DNA of 20,546 bases, taken from contig JANWYL010000017.1 in assembly GCA_025056955.1 (NCBI GenBank), forward strand, positions 1 to 20,546, in the 5' to 3' direction. The stretch is from Sandaracinaceae bacterium. GTDB lineage: Bacteria > Myxococcota_A > Polyangia > Polyangiales > Sandaracinaceae. The notes beneath the pieces were generated by a model. That model searched no databases. It was not told the origin of the DNA and saw only the letters and a list, made by a program, of their open reading frames with translations. The translations under genes and the position numbers were made by a program. Numbering within the stretch: the first letter of the stretch is position 1; each line of letters opens with the position of its first letter. Shown piece by piece: positions 10,149-18,773 of the stretch.

Positions 10149-10856
10149 ATGCATCGCGTCCTTTTGGAGGTGTTGTCCGTATACGCTCTCCTTTTTGGGG
10201 GAACCTTGATTTTTTCAAAAATTGGAGAACTTGGAGGCTGGCTTGGAGAGCTTGGAAACACCGCAATTCCGCTTTCGTTGTGGCTAAGCGCTCAGGAGAT
10301 GGCCACTCGGAGGGGCGGGGCGCGGCGCTTTGGGATCGATCTTGGCGGCCTTTGGGGAGAAAGCCAGCCACAACTCTTTGCGCTCCTTGGAGAAGGACTC
10401 AAGGAGTTGGGGGTAGCGGTTGCACTTGCAGTCCTGATTTTCCCACCCTTTGCGCTTGGCTTTGCGCTTTGGCACAACCCCCCTCACCCTTTCGAGTGGC
10501 GCATCCCGCAAGCCTTTACGGCTTTTGTGATCGCCCAATTCCTCGTGGTCGCTTTGCCTGAGGAGGCTTTTTTTCGAGGTTACGTCCAAACCCGCCTTCA
10601 CGACTGCTTTGTGCCTCGCTTTCGCTGGCTTGGCGCTGAATTTCATCCCTTGGCGCTCGTGATCCAGGCCCTTCTTTTTGCCTTGATTCACTTGGCTTCA
10701 GAGGCGAGAATCGAAAAGCTCGCTACCTTCTTTCCGGGCCTTGTTTTTGGGGGGCTTCGGGCTTGGTGGGGGGGGATCGGCGCTTCCCTCTGCTTCCATG
10801 CTCTTTCAAATGTGTTTGCCGAGTTTCTGGTGGAAGGTTGGCTACGGCCTTCATAG
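10149..10856 (+). CDS. CPBP-family intramembrane glutamic protease
   Basis: A 235-residue polytopic membrane protein of the CPBP (Abi, Rce1-like) family, whose members cleave peptides within or next to the membrane. The three signatures are present: EEAFFR (Glu138, Glu139, Arg143), LIHLASE with His181, and CFHALSN with His217 and Asn221. Hydrophobic segments lie at about 8-23, 85-107, 122-136, 165-181 and 193-225. Starts 4 bp after the E1 beta gene and precedes a single-pass membrane protein and a membrane glycosyltransferase. In myxobacteria some CPBP proteases (myxosortases) process C-terminal sorting signals of surface proteins; whether this is one cannot be judged from the motifs alone. 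The open frame extends upstream inside the E1 beta gene, but ATG 10149 gives a proper membrane N-terminus. Confidence 0.88.
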   Translation: MHRVLLEVLSVYALLFGGTLIFSKIGELGGWLGELGNTAIPLSLWLSAQEMATRRGGARRFGIDLGGLWGESQPQLFALLGEGLKELGVAVALAVLIFPPFALGFALWHNPPHPFEWRIPQAFTAFVIAQFLVVALPEEAFFRGYVQTRLHDCFVPRFRWLGAEFHPLALVIQALLFALIHLASEARIEKLATFFPGLVFGGLRAWWGGIGASLCFHALSNVFAEFLVEGWLRPS

Positions 10857-10893
10857 GGCATTTTTCTTCGAGCCATGGGCTAAGCTCGCCGTG

Positions 10894-11838
10894 ATGAAAG
10901 AAAGTGCAGGGCTTCCAAAGAAAGCACTCCTTTTGGGTTGGATTGGGCTTGGAATCGTGCTCTTTGAACTGATCGGGCATAAGGTGATTCAAGCCCGCAT
11001 TCCTGCTCGTGAGGATTGGGAAGAGGCGGTTGCTTTTGTGCGAAGCGAGTGGCGCAAGGGCGATGCCCTGACGAGCGCACCTCGGTGGACCGATCCCCTG
11101 CTTCGCGAGTTTGCAGGCGAGCTCATCGACTTGCCCATGGCAGGGCGAAGCGATCTTGAGGCCTACGAAAGGCTTTGGGTGCTTTCAATTCGAGGGGCCC
11201 GATCCGATGAGGCCCCCCCTGAGCCTCCTGAACTCACCAAGGAGTTTGGCCGGGTTCGGCTTGAGCGCTGGTCTTTGGGCCCTTCGGCTGTGCTTTTTGA
11301 CTTCGTCGAGCATGTTCACGAAGCCCTCGTTTTTCGACGCGACCGCGGTGTCGATCGCCCTTGCGTCCGCATCGATGTCCCTGGCCCCACAACTGGTGGC
11401 CTTCAGCATTGGCCCATCGAAACCGCTTCGCGCCAGCTTTGCGATCAGGCCCGCCCCTGGCTTTGGGTTGGTGCGACCACTGTCATGGATCTTGAACTTC
11501 GCCCCCGCCGCTGCGTGACCCAGCATCCCCAAGGTCCCGAACCCATCATCGCCCGCTACGAGAAAGTGCCCATCTCAGAGCGCCTCGTTGTTTATGGGGG
11601 CCTCTGGTGGGAACGCGAACGCTGGCGCAACGGAGGCGATGTGGTGCTTGTCGTTCGCCTCGATGGCGAAGCAATTGGCCGCATGGTCCACCGCGACGGC
11701 GAGGGATGGAAACGCATCGAAATCACCCTCCCTCCTGAACGCGTTGGCAGCCAAGGGCGCATCGACTTTGAAGTTTCGGCCGAATGGCCTGATTTTCGCG
11801 CCTTTTGTTGGGCGGCCTCGATGCGGAGGATGAAATGA
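10894..11838 (+). CDS. Single-pass membrane protein of unknown function
   Basis: A 314-residue protein that I do not recognise. It has a short basic N-terminus, one transmembrane segment (about 11-28), then a presumably periplasmic region. The segment following the membrane anchor (WEEAVAFVRSEWRKGDALTS) resembles the soluble domains that GT-C glycosyltransferases carry after their membrane part. The C-terminal half looks beta-rich (ERLVVYGGLWWERERW, DVVLVVRLDGEAIG), as in a carbohydrate-binding-like sandwich, though this is only an impression. Its last four bases overlap the start of the GT39-like gene (ATGA at 11835-11838), implying coupled translation and probably a joint function. ATG 10894 was chosen because the longer frame would run back into the protease gene; GTG 10891 is an equal alternative. 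Confidence 0.75.
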   Translation: MKESAGLPKKALLLGWIGLGIVLFELIGHKVIQARIPAREDWEEAVAFVRSEWRKGDALTSAPRWTDPLLREFAGELIDLPMAGRSDLEAYERLWVLSIRGARSDEAPPEPPELTKEFGRVRLERWSLGPSAVLFDFVEHVHEALVFRRDRGVDRPCVRIDVPGPTTGGLQHWPIETASRQLCDQARPWLWVGATTVMDLELRPRRCVTQHPQGPEPIIARYEKVPISERLVVYGGLWWERERWRNGGDVVLVVRLDGEAIGRMVHRDGEGWKRIEITLPPERVGSQGRIDFEVSAEWPDFRAFCWAASMRRMK

Positions 11839-13553
11839 ACCAAGCGAAAGAAAGCGCTTTTTCTCCGCTGTTTCGGCCGAGCGAACCCAAGGCGTGGGAT
11901 CATGCGATCGCCCTTGCCTTGTCGATCGCATATGTGATCGCGCTCTTTTTGAGCGTTCCTGACCTTGGGATGAGCCGTGATGAGGGCTTTTACGTGGATG
12001 CTGCCGAATCTTACGCCTCCTGGTTTCGCCTCCTCCTTTCGGAACCTGAAGAGGCCCTCAGGCGCGAAACCATCGATCGCTTCTGGTCGGTAAACCACGA
12101 GCACCCCTCTCTCCCAAAAAGCCTCTTTGCTTTGAGCTGGCTTGCCCACAAGAAGTGGGACCTTTTCCCGTACGAGTCATTGGCCTTCCGCTTTCCTGGG
12201 ATGCTTCTGTCCTCGCTTGCGCTCTACATTCTTTACCTTTTTGGAACACGCCTCTATGGCCGCTTGGCTGGCCTCTACGCAGCACTCGCCTACGCCCTTG
12301 TTCCAGCTGTCTTCTATCACTCACACCTTGCCTGCTTCGATACCCCAATCGTCTCCATGCTTCTCCTTGTCACCTATCTCTATCACCGTGCCATCACCCA
12401 CAAGAAGTGGATCATCCCAACGGGAATCGCCTATGGACTTTGCCTCGAAACCAAGCACAATTCCTGGATTCTTCCCCTTCTTTTTCTTGTTCACTTTTTC
12501 TTTGTCATCGAAAACACCATTGCAAGCAACCGCCTCACCCTCAGAGGGGGAATTGCTCGCCTGATCCCATGGCCCCTCATTGGGATTCTCCTGATTGGTC
12601 CTCCCATTTTCATCGGCCTTTGGCCTTGGTTGTGGCACGATACGATTTCTCGCATTGAGGAGTATGTCGCTTTTCACGTTCACCATGTGCACTACAACAT
12701 CGCTTACCTTGGACGCACCTACTTTTCACCCCCAAGTCCACCCTCTTACCCATGGGTGACAACCCTCTTTACCCTTCCTCTCATCACGATCTTTTTGGGT
12801 GTTGTGGGGATTTTTTTGCGTTTTCCCCTTCTTCTTCCGCGGAGCATTTTGCGTTTTTGGCCCCGCTCCACTCCGTTCCCAGATCCAGCCAGAAGCGATG
12901 TGCTCGTCTTTGGAAGCTTTTTCACCCCCATGTTTGTCATGATGATGCCTTGGACGCCGATCTTCGGAGGCACCAAGCATTTTCTTGTGGCCTATGCAAT
13001 GCTTGCCCTCTTTGGCGGCCATGCTTTTTCCCAACTGGTTGAGGAATGGGAGGGCCGAATTCAGGTAAAGTTGGGCATCAGTCCTTTTGCTTTCCGCGCA
13101 TTCGCGCTATGCCTTGCCCTCGCAAGCCCCCTCGTGGCGACAGCCCATAGCCATCCTTTTGGCCTTTCCTACTATACCCCGATTGCTGGAGGCGTTCCTG
13201 GAGCTGCTGATCTCGGCATGAACCGCCAATTTTGGGGCTTCACAACGGGTAGCCTCGTCCCATGGCTCAACGCTCACATCCCTCCTCATGGTCGGGTGTG
13301 GATTTGCGATACCCTGCCCACTTCCTTCTACATGCTCAAGCGCGATGCTTTGTTGCGCCCAGACATCGAAATCGCTTGGGATTTGCTCAGTTCCGACTAT
13401 GCCCTCGTTCATCACGAAGATCACTTCAACATTGTTGATTACCAAATTTGGGAGGTGTATGGGAGGGTGAACCCAGTTCATGTCCTCACCTATGATGGGG
13501 TGCCAATCATCAGCGTTTACGAAAACCCTCATCGCAAGGCTCGCCGCCCCTGA
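11835..13553 (+). CDS. GT39-like (GT-C) membrane glycosyltransferase
   Basis: A 572-residue multi-pass membrane protein of the dolichyl-phosphate-mannose protein mannosyltransferase / ArnT type. These use a polyprenyl-phosphate sugar donor and transfer to lipid or protein on the outer face of the membrane. The first extracytoplasmic loop has the Asp-Glu pair SRDEGFY (47-53) expected of GT-C enzymes, followed by NHEHPSLPK (87-95). About ten hydrophobic helices follow, then a soluble C-terminal domain from about 460. Donor and acceptor cannot be inferred. Starts inside the stop of the preceding membrane protein gene (ATGA overlap). The frame extends ten codons upstream, but ATG 11835 is supported by the overlap. 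Last gene of the four-gene run; no strong terminator follows. Confidence 0.88.
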   Translation: MNQAKESAFSPLFRPSEPKAWDHAIALALSIAYVIALFLSVPDLGMSRDEGFYVDAAESYASWFRLLLSEPEEALRRETIDRFWSVNHEHPSLPKSLFALSWLAHKKWDLFPYESLAFRFPGMLLSSLALYILYLFGTRLYGRLAGLYAALAYALVPAVFYHSHLACFDTPIVSMLLLVTYLYHRAITHKKWIIPTGIAYGLCLETKHNSWILPLLFLVHFFFVIENTIASNRLTLRGGIARLIPWPLIGILLIGPPIFIGLWPWLWHDTISRIEEYVAFHVHHVHYNIAYLGRTYFSPPSPPSYPWVTTLFTLPLITIFLGVVGIFLRFPLLLPRSILRFWPRSTPFPDPARSDVLVFGSFFTPMFVMMMPWTPIFGGTKHFLVAYAMLALFGGHAFSQLVEEWEGRIQVKLGISPFAFRAFALCLALASPLVATAHSHPFGLSYYTPIAGGVPGAADLGMNRQFWGFTTGSLVPWLNAHIPPHGRVWICDTLPTSFYMLKRDALLRPDIEIAWDLLSSDYALVHHEDHFNIVDYQIWEVYGRVNPVHVLTYDGVPIISVYENPHRKARRP

Positions 13554-13680
13554 AGCTCCTCGCAATCCTACCTGATCCTCGCTCTCGATTCACCTAAAGG
13601 GAGGCACACCTTTCACCAACCATGACTTTCATCCATCACCAAATCATTATCCTACGATTACCCTCGCCAACCCATCGCTT

Positions 13681-14277
13681 TCATTGGGTGACTCCATCGA
13701 TTTGGAATTGAATACCAGGCAACTGAATTTGGATTTGAGGCACGCGGGAGCGGCCACATGCCAAAAAGGCATTCCATGCAGCTTCGGGTGGGCGCTGGTT
13801 TTGGCACTTTTGGGTTGGCTCGTTGGCAAGCACGCACTCGGTGCACGCTTTTCCTTGGTTGAGGCAAGCGAGGATTTCTTTTCTTGCCTTTGCCAGGCAA
13901 GCAAACCAGGCTTCAAAAGCGGGGGCATGGCTTGTGTAGACGCCCATCATGCAAGCGCGCTCCTCTGGGCTCGAATCAGCCATTTTGCTCATCTGCTCAG
14001 TGCAGCTTTGGGGATTGGCTTGGGCAAAAAGCTGGTAGCACTGCTTGCACACTTCCCCAAAGTATTCCCGGAGGCTTTGCGCATCTCGCTCAATTGGCCC
14101 CTCAGATGGGGGAAGCGTTTTTTCACCTGGAGCAGGGCTTCCACTTCCTTGCGCTTCTTGGGTGTTTTGAGGAGGAGTTGCTTCTTGACCTTTATTGCCA
14201 CACCCAGAGACCAAATGAAAAACCGCTATCAACATCCAAAACCATTCGACGCCTCGGATTTTTACGCCGTAACACAT
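13681..14277 (-). CDS. Small Cys-rich lipoprotein, unknown function
   Basis: A 198-residue predicted lipoprotein: hydrophobic segment around 13-25 and lipobox VSGC with Cys26, followed by a low-complexity Gln/Pro/Gly/Ser linker (about 28-60). The mature domain has about ten cysteines, including VCKQC, ACTEC and several AC pairs spaced through Ala/Gln/Glu-rich helical sequence. This suggests a disulfide-braced helical fold in the periplasm or on the surface. No family recognised. ATG 14277 follows AAAAGG at a 7-base spacing and is preferred over 14346 (in-frame upstream) and the internal Met at residue 15. Read downstream of the M16 lipoprotein gene after a 132-bp gap on the same strand. Confidence 0.75.
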   Translation of the reverse strand: MCYGVKIRGVEWFWMLIAVFHLVSGCGNKGQEATPPQNTQEAQGSGSPAPGEKTLPPSEGPIERDAQSLREYFGEVCKQCYQLFAQANPQSCTEQMSKMADSSPEERACMMGVYTSHAPAFEAWFACLAKARKEILACLNQGKACTECVLANEPTQKCQNQRPPEAAWNAFLACGRSRVPQIQIQLPGIQFQIDGVTQ

Positions 14278-14409
14278 CGCTCGACCTTTTTGAGCGCATA
14301 GCGTGGGAGTGGTTGGGGTGCAACCGAACTTCGGGTGGCGTTGCATTCACTTGGTTGTGAAGGATGCGCAAGGGATGCAGGCCAATCAACTAATCTCACT
14401 TGAAGAAGC

Positions 14410-16023
14410 TTACTTGAAGAGCGAATCTGAGCGGAGAATCGAGATGCGTTCGCGTGGGATGCCAATTTGAAGGGTGCGGACGATGCGGTCTGTGGCTTCG
14501 ACATCTGCACCCAGGCTGCGCCCTTCTGGGTAAGATGGGTCAGATTCACGCTCTTCAGCAATCGCTTGTGCCAGCTCCTCCGCATTTGGACCAACGATGG
14601 CAATCTGCAAACGGTCCAGCTTGAGGTGGGCCTTTATCGCTTGGTGCAAGCCCTCCGGGGTGAGCGTTGCCCATCCTCGGCGCAGGCGCTCAAGCCACCC
14701 TTCGCTCAACCCATAAAAGCGGTCGTCAATTGCGTGGCCAAGCCGCTGGCTCTCTTTTTGGAAAAAAAGGGGATAATACCCATCGAGGTAGCGCTTCATC
14801 CTTTGGATTTCCTCAAGGGAGAGCCCTTCTTCAACCAAACGGCGGAGGATATAAATTGCCAGGCGAATTGCAAAATGCGCTTGCTCGGGCTTGAGCGGGC
14901 GAAGCCAGATCGAAAAATGGGATTGCCTGCGGGAGGTGTTGGACAAGGGAAAGGTGCTCCAACCATCTTGCTCGAAGTGCTCGGCATAAGCGTAGTCACC
15001 GTAGTTCATCCCGCGCTTTTCACGGATTTCTCGCATGAGCGCTCCAACGAATTGACGGTGCTGGCCAAGCCAAGAGGCGGCAAGGGTCAGTGCTGGGTAA
15101 TCTGGGTGATTGCGGTTGACTTCGATCGCAAATCCCATGGATACAGCAACCGAGCTTGCCTGCTCTTTTGAGATGATAGCGATTCGCGAGGGCAGCGAAG
15201 GGGGAGGGGGAAGGTGGCGTCGACCAACGCAGTGAGGACCAGAAAGCCTTTCGATGTCCTTTACAACTCGATCAGCAAAGGGTTGAGGGTAATTTCCAGC
15301 CAGGCCAATCGTGGCCCGCCCCATGCAGAAAACCTTCTCTCGATGTGTCCGCACTTCTTCCAAGGTGATTTGGCGGAGGGACCTTTCTGTTCCAAGCTCG
15401 GGGTGGGCATAAGGGTGTCCCTCAAACACCATCGCCTGAAGCCAAGCCTTGGCGAGGGCTTCGTCATTGCTTTGCCGAAGCTCCTCGGTGAGTTCGGTGA
15501 GGGCTTGGGTGCGCAGGCGTTCAAAATCGCTCTCACCCATCCTTGGGTGAAGCAATACATCGCGCATGATCTCGTAGAATTCATCCAAGCGATCTCGATG
15601 CACCCTTCCCAAAAAAAGGGTTTGGTCGCGACCGACCTGCACCTGAATCTCCCCTGCCATCGGAAAAAGCCGCTCGAGCACTTCTCCATAGCTCAACTCT
15701 TGGGTTCCCCCCTCAGCCATAAGCATTGCCGTGAGACGGGTGATGCCTTCTTGACCAGGGGGGTCATCGGCTGAGCCTGCATCGAAAACCACGCGGATCG
15801 TCACGATTGGGTTTGACGAAGGTTGCTCGATGAGCACAACGCTTTTCCTTAAGGGATCATGCTCGATGGAAGATGGTGAGGCCATGGATGGGGATGGTTG
15901 TTCTCGAGGAAGAGGTGGGTATTCTCCAATCACTGGCGCTTTGCTCCCACATGCGCCAGCCAACATCACAATCGACACAACCAAAAAGAGGTGATCACAC
16001 TTCGTTCGGATGTGCTTTTTCAC
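14410..16023 (-). CDS. M16-family peptidase homologue, lipoprotein, zinc motif lost
   Basis: A 537-residue protein with the two-domain fold of M16B peptidases. The N-terminus (KKHIRTKCDHLFLVVSIVML) ends in AGAC with Cys25, a lipobox. Where the catalytic HxxEH should lie, the sequence reads GITRLTAML, so the two His and the Glu are replaced (Arg96, Ala99, Met100): this subunit should not bind zinc. It retains the C-terminal-domain motif REIREKRGMNYG, the Arg/Tyr pair that holds substrate. This is the expected partner of the zinc-bearing gene upstream, as in alpha/beta M16 heterodimers. GTG 16023 overlaps the upstream stop (GTGA), so translation is coupled; the open frame to 16098 lies inside the partner gene and is not used. 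Confidence 0.88.
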   Translation of the reverse strand: MKKHIRTKCDHLFLVVSIVMLAGACGSKAPVIGEYPPLPREQPSPSMASPSSIEHDPLRKSVVLIEQPSSNPIVTIRVVFDAGSADDPPGQEGITRLTAMLMAEGGTQELSYGEVLERLFPMAGEIQVQVGRDQTLFLGRVHRDRLDEFYEIMRDVLLHPRMGESDFERLRTQALTELTEELRQSNDEALAKAWLQAMVFEGHPYAHPELGTERSLRQITLEEVRTHREKVFCMGRATIGLAGNYPQPFADRVVKDIERLSGPHCVGRRHLPPPPSLPSRIAIISKEQASSVAVSMGFAIEVNRNHPDYPALTLAASWLGQHRQFVGALMREIREKRGMNYGDYAYAEHFEQDGWSTFPLSNTSRRQSHFSIWLRPLKPEQAHFAIRLAIYILRRLVEEGLSLEEIQRMKRYLDGYYPLFFQKESQRLGHAIDDRFYGLSEGWLERLRRGWATLTPEGLHQAIKAHLKLDRLQIAIVGPNAEELAQAIAEERESDPSYPEGRSLGADVEATDRIVRTLQIGIPRERISILRSDSLFK

Positions 16024-17447
16024 TTTGGCTCTCCTTCCTTTGGCCCACGGAGGGTCACAACATAGCGATGGGATGGGATGAGATGGCGCCGGGCGCACTC
16101 GGCCACCTCAGCTGGAGTGATCTCTGAGAGGTAGCGGTAAAAATCCCTGATGTCCTCGATCGATTCGCTCAGGGCCAACATCGAAGCAAGAAGGTAAGCC
16201 ACAGATGAGGGTGTCTCAAGTTGCATGGGTGTGGCGTAAAGGAGATGCTCCTTCACTTGGGTGATTCTTTGCGCTGGGATTTGGTTGTTTGCTATCCGAT
16301 CGAATTCTTCTTGAATCGCATCGATGATGGGATCAAAGAGGGATGGCGATGCGCTCCCATCGGGAGGCCTGAGCGTTGCTTCGATCACAAAAAGCCCAGG
16401 ATCTTTGGAGTGCTCACCTGCCCAAGAAGAGAGCTCAAGAAGCTTTTTTTCTTCGATCACCAAGCGTCGGTACAATGGTGATGAGCGGTGAAAGACAAGG
16501 GTGTGGATGACATCGAGAGCAGCTGCTTCTCGAAGCGACTGGCGTTTGGAAGAAGGTGAAGGGCGATCCGGAAGAAATGCCGGTACGCGATAGCCGATCA
16601 TCATGCGTGGCGGGGTTGAACGACTCCACTCAAGGTCTTTTCTTCCACCCTTTGGTGGTGGTTCTTTCGGAATCGGTGGATTGTCTCGCTTTCCCCTCCA
16701 ACTTCCATAGTGTTCTTGGATCAGGTGGAAGAGCTCATCCTTTTCAAAATCACCGACCACAATGATGGTTGTGGCATCAGGTGTGTAGAAGCGCTTGAAG
16801 AAGCGCAAGGAGTAGTTGTATCTTGTGGGCATGAGTTCGATGTCGCGGAGGTAGCCAATTGTGGTGTGGCCATAGGTGTGGCGCTGAAAGGCGAGCTGAG
16901 AGAGGGCCTCCCACATGGGTTGCTCTGGCTTAGAGCTCCACACCTGGTATTCACCTCGCACCGCACCTGCTTCGGTTTTGAAGACCTCTTCGCTATAGGA
17001 GAGGCGCTGAAAGCGATCTGATTCAAGCTCAACAAAGAGGGGAAGGGCACTTGATGGCCCCACGATGGTGTAGCAGGTGAAGTCTTGGGTGGTGAAGGCG
17101 TTGTGATCAGCGCCCACTCCTTCAAGGGCTGCATCGTAGGCGGCTTGGGGAAAGCGTTCGCTTCCGCGAAACATCATGTGCTCAAAGAAGTGCGCAAACC
17201 CCGTGTGGCCCGCTTCAACTTCATCACGTGAGCCCACCCGCACGAGGGTGTAGTAGGCCACAATCCCAGGGCTTGGCCAGCGCACCATGAGCACAGAGAG
17301 CCCATTTGGAAGCCGCCGCATCTCTGGCGCCTCCGGGAACCAGGAGTCAAAAGGGGAAGTTTTTGAAGCTTGGGCTTCACTTTTTTGGGAGAGTCCCAAA
17401 AAGGCTGAAAAGAAAGCAACGATGAAAAGGCCTTTTCTGTTGAGCAT
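16020..17447 (-). CDS. Secreted M16-family zinc metallopeptidase
   Basis: A 475-residue M16B peptidase with a cleavable-type signal peptide (about 1-26, ending near SEAQA). The inverted zinc motif HFFEH (86-90; His86, Glu89, His90) lies in GFAHFFEHMMFRG, and the third ligand is probably Glu166 in GAVRGEY. The C-terminal domain has LVIEEKKLLELSS where the Arg/Tyr motif is normally found, so the pair is absent here and supplied by the adjacent subunit. The two products probably form one periplasmic protease chamber for short or unfolded peptides, anchored by the lipidated partner. The ATG at 17447 follows TAGGA at a good distance, and the gene lies 37 bp after the amidohydrolase. Confidence 0.93.
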   Translation of the reverse strand: MLNRKGLFIVAFFSAFLGLSQKSEAQASKTSPFDSWFPEAPEMRRLPNGLSVLMVRWPSPGIVAYYTLVRVGSRDEVEAGHTGFAHFFEHMMFRGSERFPQAAYDAALEGVGADHNAFTTQDFTCYTIVGPSSALPLFVELESDRFQRLSYSEEVFKTEAGAVRGEYQVWSSKPEQPMWEALSQLAFQRHTYGHTTIGYLRDIELMPTRYNYSLRFFKRFYTPDATTIIVVGDFEKDELFHLIQEHYGSWRGKRDNPPIPKEPPPKGGRKDLEWSRSTPPRMMIGYRVPAFLPDRPSPSSKRQSLREAAALDVIHTLVFHRSSPLYRRLVIEEKKLLELSSWAGEHSKDPGLFVIEATLRPPDGSASPSLFDPIIDAIQEEFDRIANNQIPAQRITQVKEHLLYATPMQLETPSSVAYLLASMLALSESIEDIRDFYRYLSEITPAEVAECARRHLIPSHRYVVTLRGPKEGEPK

Positions 17448-17484
17448 GCGAAAATCCTAGTTCAAAGAAAGGCTCTCGAACTGC

Positions 17485-18666
17485 CTATTTTTTTTCCTCT
17501 CCATCTTCTCCAACGCTCAGAGGATGGGGAAGCCGAAAGACCCGCATGGCGTTTGTATAGTAGAATTTTTCAAGCACCTCGCGTGGAAGGCCAATCCCAT
17601 TGATGGTCCACTTTCCTTGAATGGGGGTTGGATGAGGGAAGTTACGGTCCTCCCTTTCAAAGTATCGAAAATGAGACTCATAAAAGAATGGAACGCGCGA
17701 AGGGGGATCTGGATTTTTTCCCGAAGATCCAAGCACCAAACTTCCGTCTCTCCCTATCTGGAAATCGGTACCAAACATGATACGGTCTGCAAAGCGAATG
17801 AATATGTCTCGGATTTTTTGGGGGTCATGGCGGCCGATTTCTGGGACTCGAGCGGCTGTTTCGATGACGAGGTTGGGGTAGCGTTCGAGCATGCGGGCCA
17901 CGCGTTCGGGCTCTTCGGGGGCATTGCCAAAATGGGCGCCGACAAAGGTGGTGTTTGGATGCCGTGCCACTCTGTTTTCGTACTGTTCAAACACCTCTTC
18001 CCACGAGGGCCAATTGCCGTAGCCATCTGGGCGTGGCCCATAAAAACTCCATCCTGGATGGGCGAGGAGCTCCTCGTAACGCTCGTTGTCTGGAGTTGGG
18101 GGCTGAAAAAAAGCCTTGGGATCGCCGCTATGGATGAGGATGGGGAGCCCGAGTTTGCCTGCAAGCTCAAAGGCGGGGTCAAGCCTGGGATCGTCCACAC
18201 GGAGGAGCGAGCCATCGGAAAGCACAATGCCAAGGCCAAGGCCCTTGTGGATTTTAAGGCCCACTGCCCCAAGCTCCACGCAGGCTTTGAGCGTGCGATC
18301 GACGTACTCGAGCCAATCGGGATCTTCGACAGCACTGAAATCGAGGAGGCAGTAGGGAAGGAGAGCGCCCTTTGTTCGCTTTGCGATTTCTGCGCTTTCT
18401 TCAAGGCCTCCGCCGTGGGGATGCCCTCCCGAGGCATTCAAAGCGATTCGGACGCCACCGTATTTTCGAAACAAGCGCACTGCGCGCTCGGCCTGCTCAA
18501 AGGCGACGTGCACGTGTACATCGATGCGGGGGATTTCCGCAAAACGCCCAAGGTGAGGGGGCTCGGAGGGATCGATGGGCCCTTCCAGGCGGAGGAGCAT
18601 CACGAGCCCAACCAAAAGCAAAATCCCAACCCCAACTCCCACGATAAGGCCAGCTTTGGTTTTCAT
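17485..18666 (-). CDS. Membrane-anchored amidohydrolase (amidohydrolase-2 type)
   Basis: A 393-residue metal-dependent hydrolase of the TIM-barrel amidohydrolase superfamily. An N-terminal transmembrane anchor (about 6-26) places the barrel in the periplasm. Candidate metal ligands are all seen: HVH (His51, His53) in RIDVHVHVA, Lys138 in VGLKIHKG, His179 in LIHSGDP, His245 in GAHFGN and Asp301 in MFGTDFQ. This set is typical of the amidohydrolase-2 (ACMSD-like) branch, which includes decarboxylases and lactonases; the substrate is not predictable. First gene of the minus-strand run with the M16 pair. It has a nearly full-length open frame antisense to it, taken as a shadow. Start ATG 18666 lies in a divergent promoter region. 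Confidence 0.88.
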   Translation of the reverse strand: MKTKAGLIVGVGVGILLLVGLVMLLRLEGPIDPSEPPHLGRFAEIPRIDVHVHVAFEQAERAVRLFRKYGGVRIALNASGGHPHGGGLEESAEIAKRTKGALLPYCLLDFSAVEDPDWLEYVDRTLKACVELGAVGLKIHKGLGLGIVLSDGSLLRVDDPRLDPAFELAGKLGLPILIHSGDPKAFFQPPTPDNERYEELLAHPGWSFYGPRPDGYGNWPSWEEVFEQYENRVARHPNTTFVGAHFGNAPEEPERVARMLERYPNLVIETAARVPEIGRHDPQKIRDIFIRFADRIMFGTDFQIGRDGSLVLGSSGKNPDPPSRVPFFYESHFRYFEREDRNFPHPTPIQGKWTINGIGLPREVLEKFYYTNAMRVFRLPHPLSVGEDGEEKK

Positions 18667-18773
18667 GAAACCATTTTCTCACCAAACAACCGATTTGAGG
18701 TGTTTTGAGGGGTTTTTTCAAATTCAGAAAAGCCATCTGGCTTTTCCCCACCCATTCGTCCTAGGTTTAACTC
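18667..18773. promoter_or_regulatory. Divergent promoter region with hairpin and direct repeats
   Basis: 107 bp between the amidohydrolase (-) and the Cys-rich lipoprotein (+). It holds two TTTGAGG copies 10 bp apart (18694-18700 and 18704-18710), then a perfect 8-bp stem GAAAAGCC / GGCTTTTC (18727-18734 and 18739-18746) with a 4-base loop. The 10-bp period suits a tandem-binding response regulator. The hairpin could be an operator or a leader structure. No convincing -10/-35 pair was identified. Confidence 0.4.

Noticed and set aside
13596..13613. AAAGG / CCTTT hairpin between the GT39-like gene and the Cys-rich lipoprotein
   Set aside because: The stem is only 5 bp with an 8-base loop and no T-run, so it is too weak for a terminator call.
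17524..18708. Open frame of 394 codons on the + strand antisense to the amidohydrolase
   Set aside because: The minus-strand protein has a complete metal-ligand set and an anchor, while the antisense product resembles nothing. Long antisense frames are common in GC-rich third positions.
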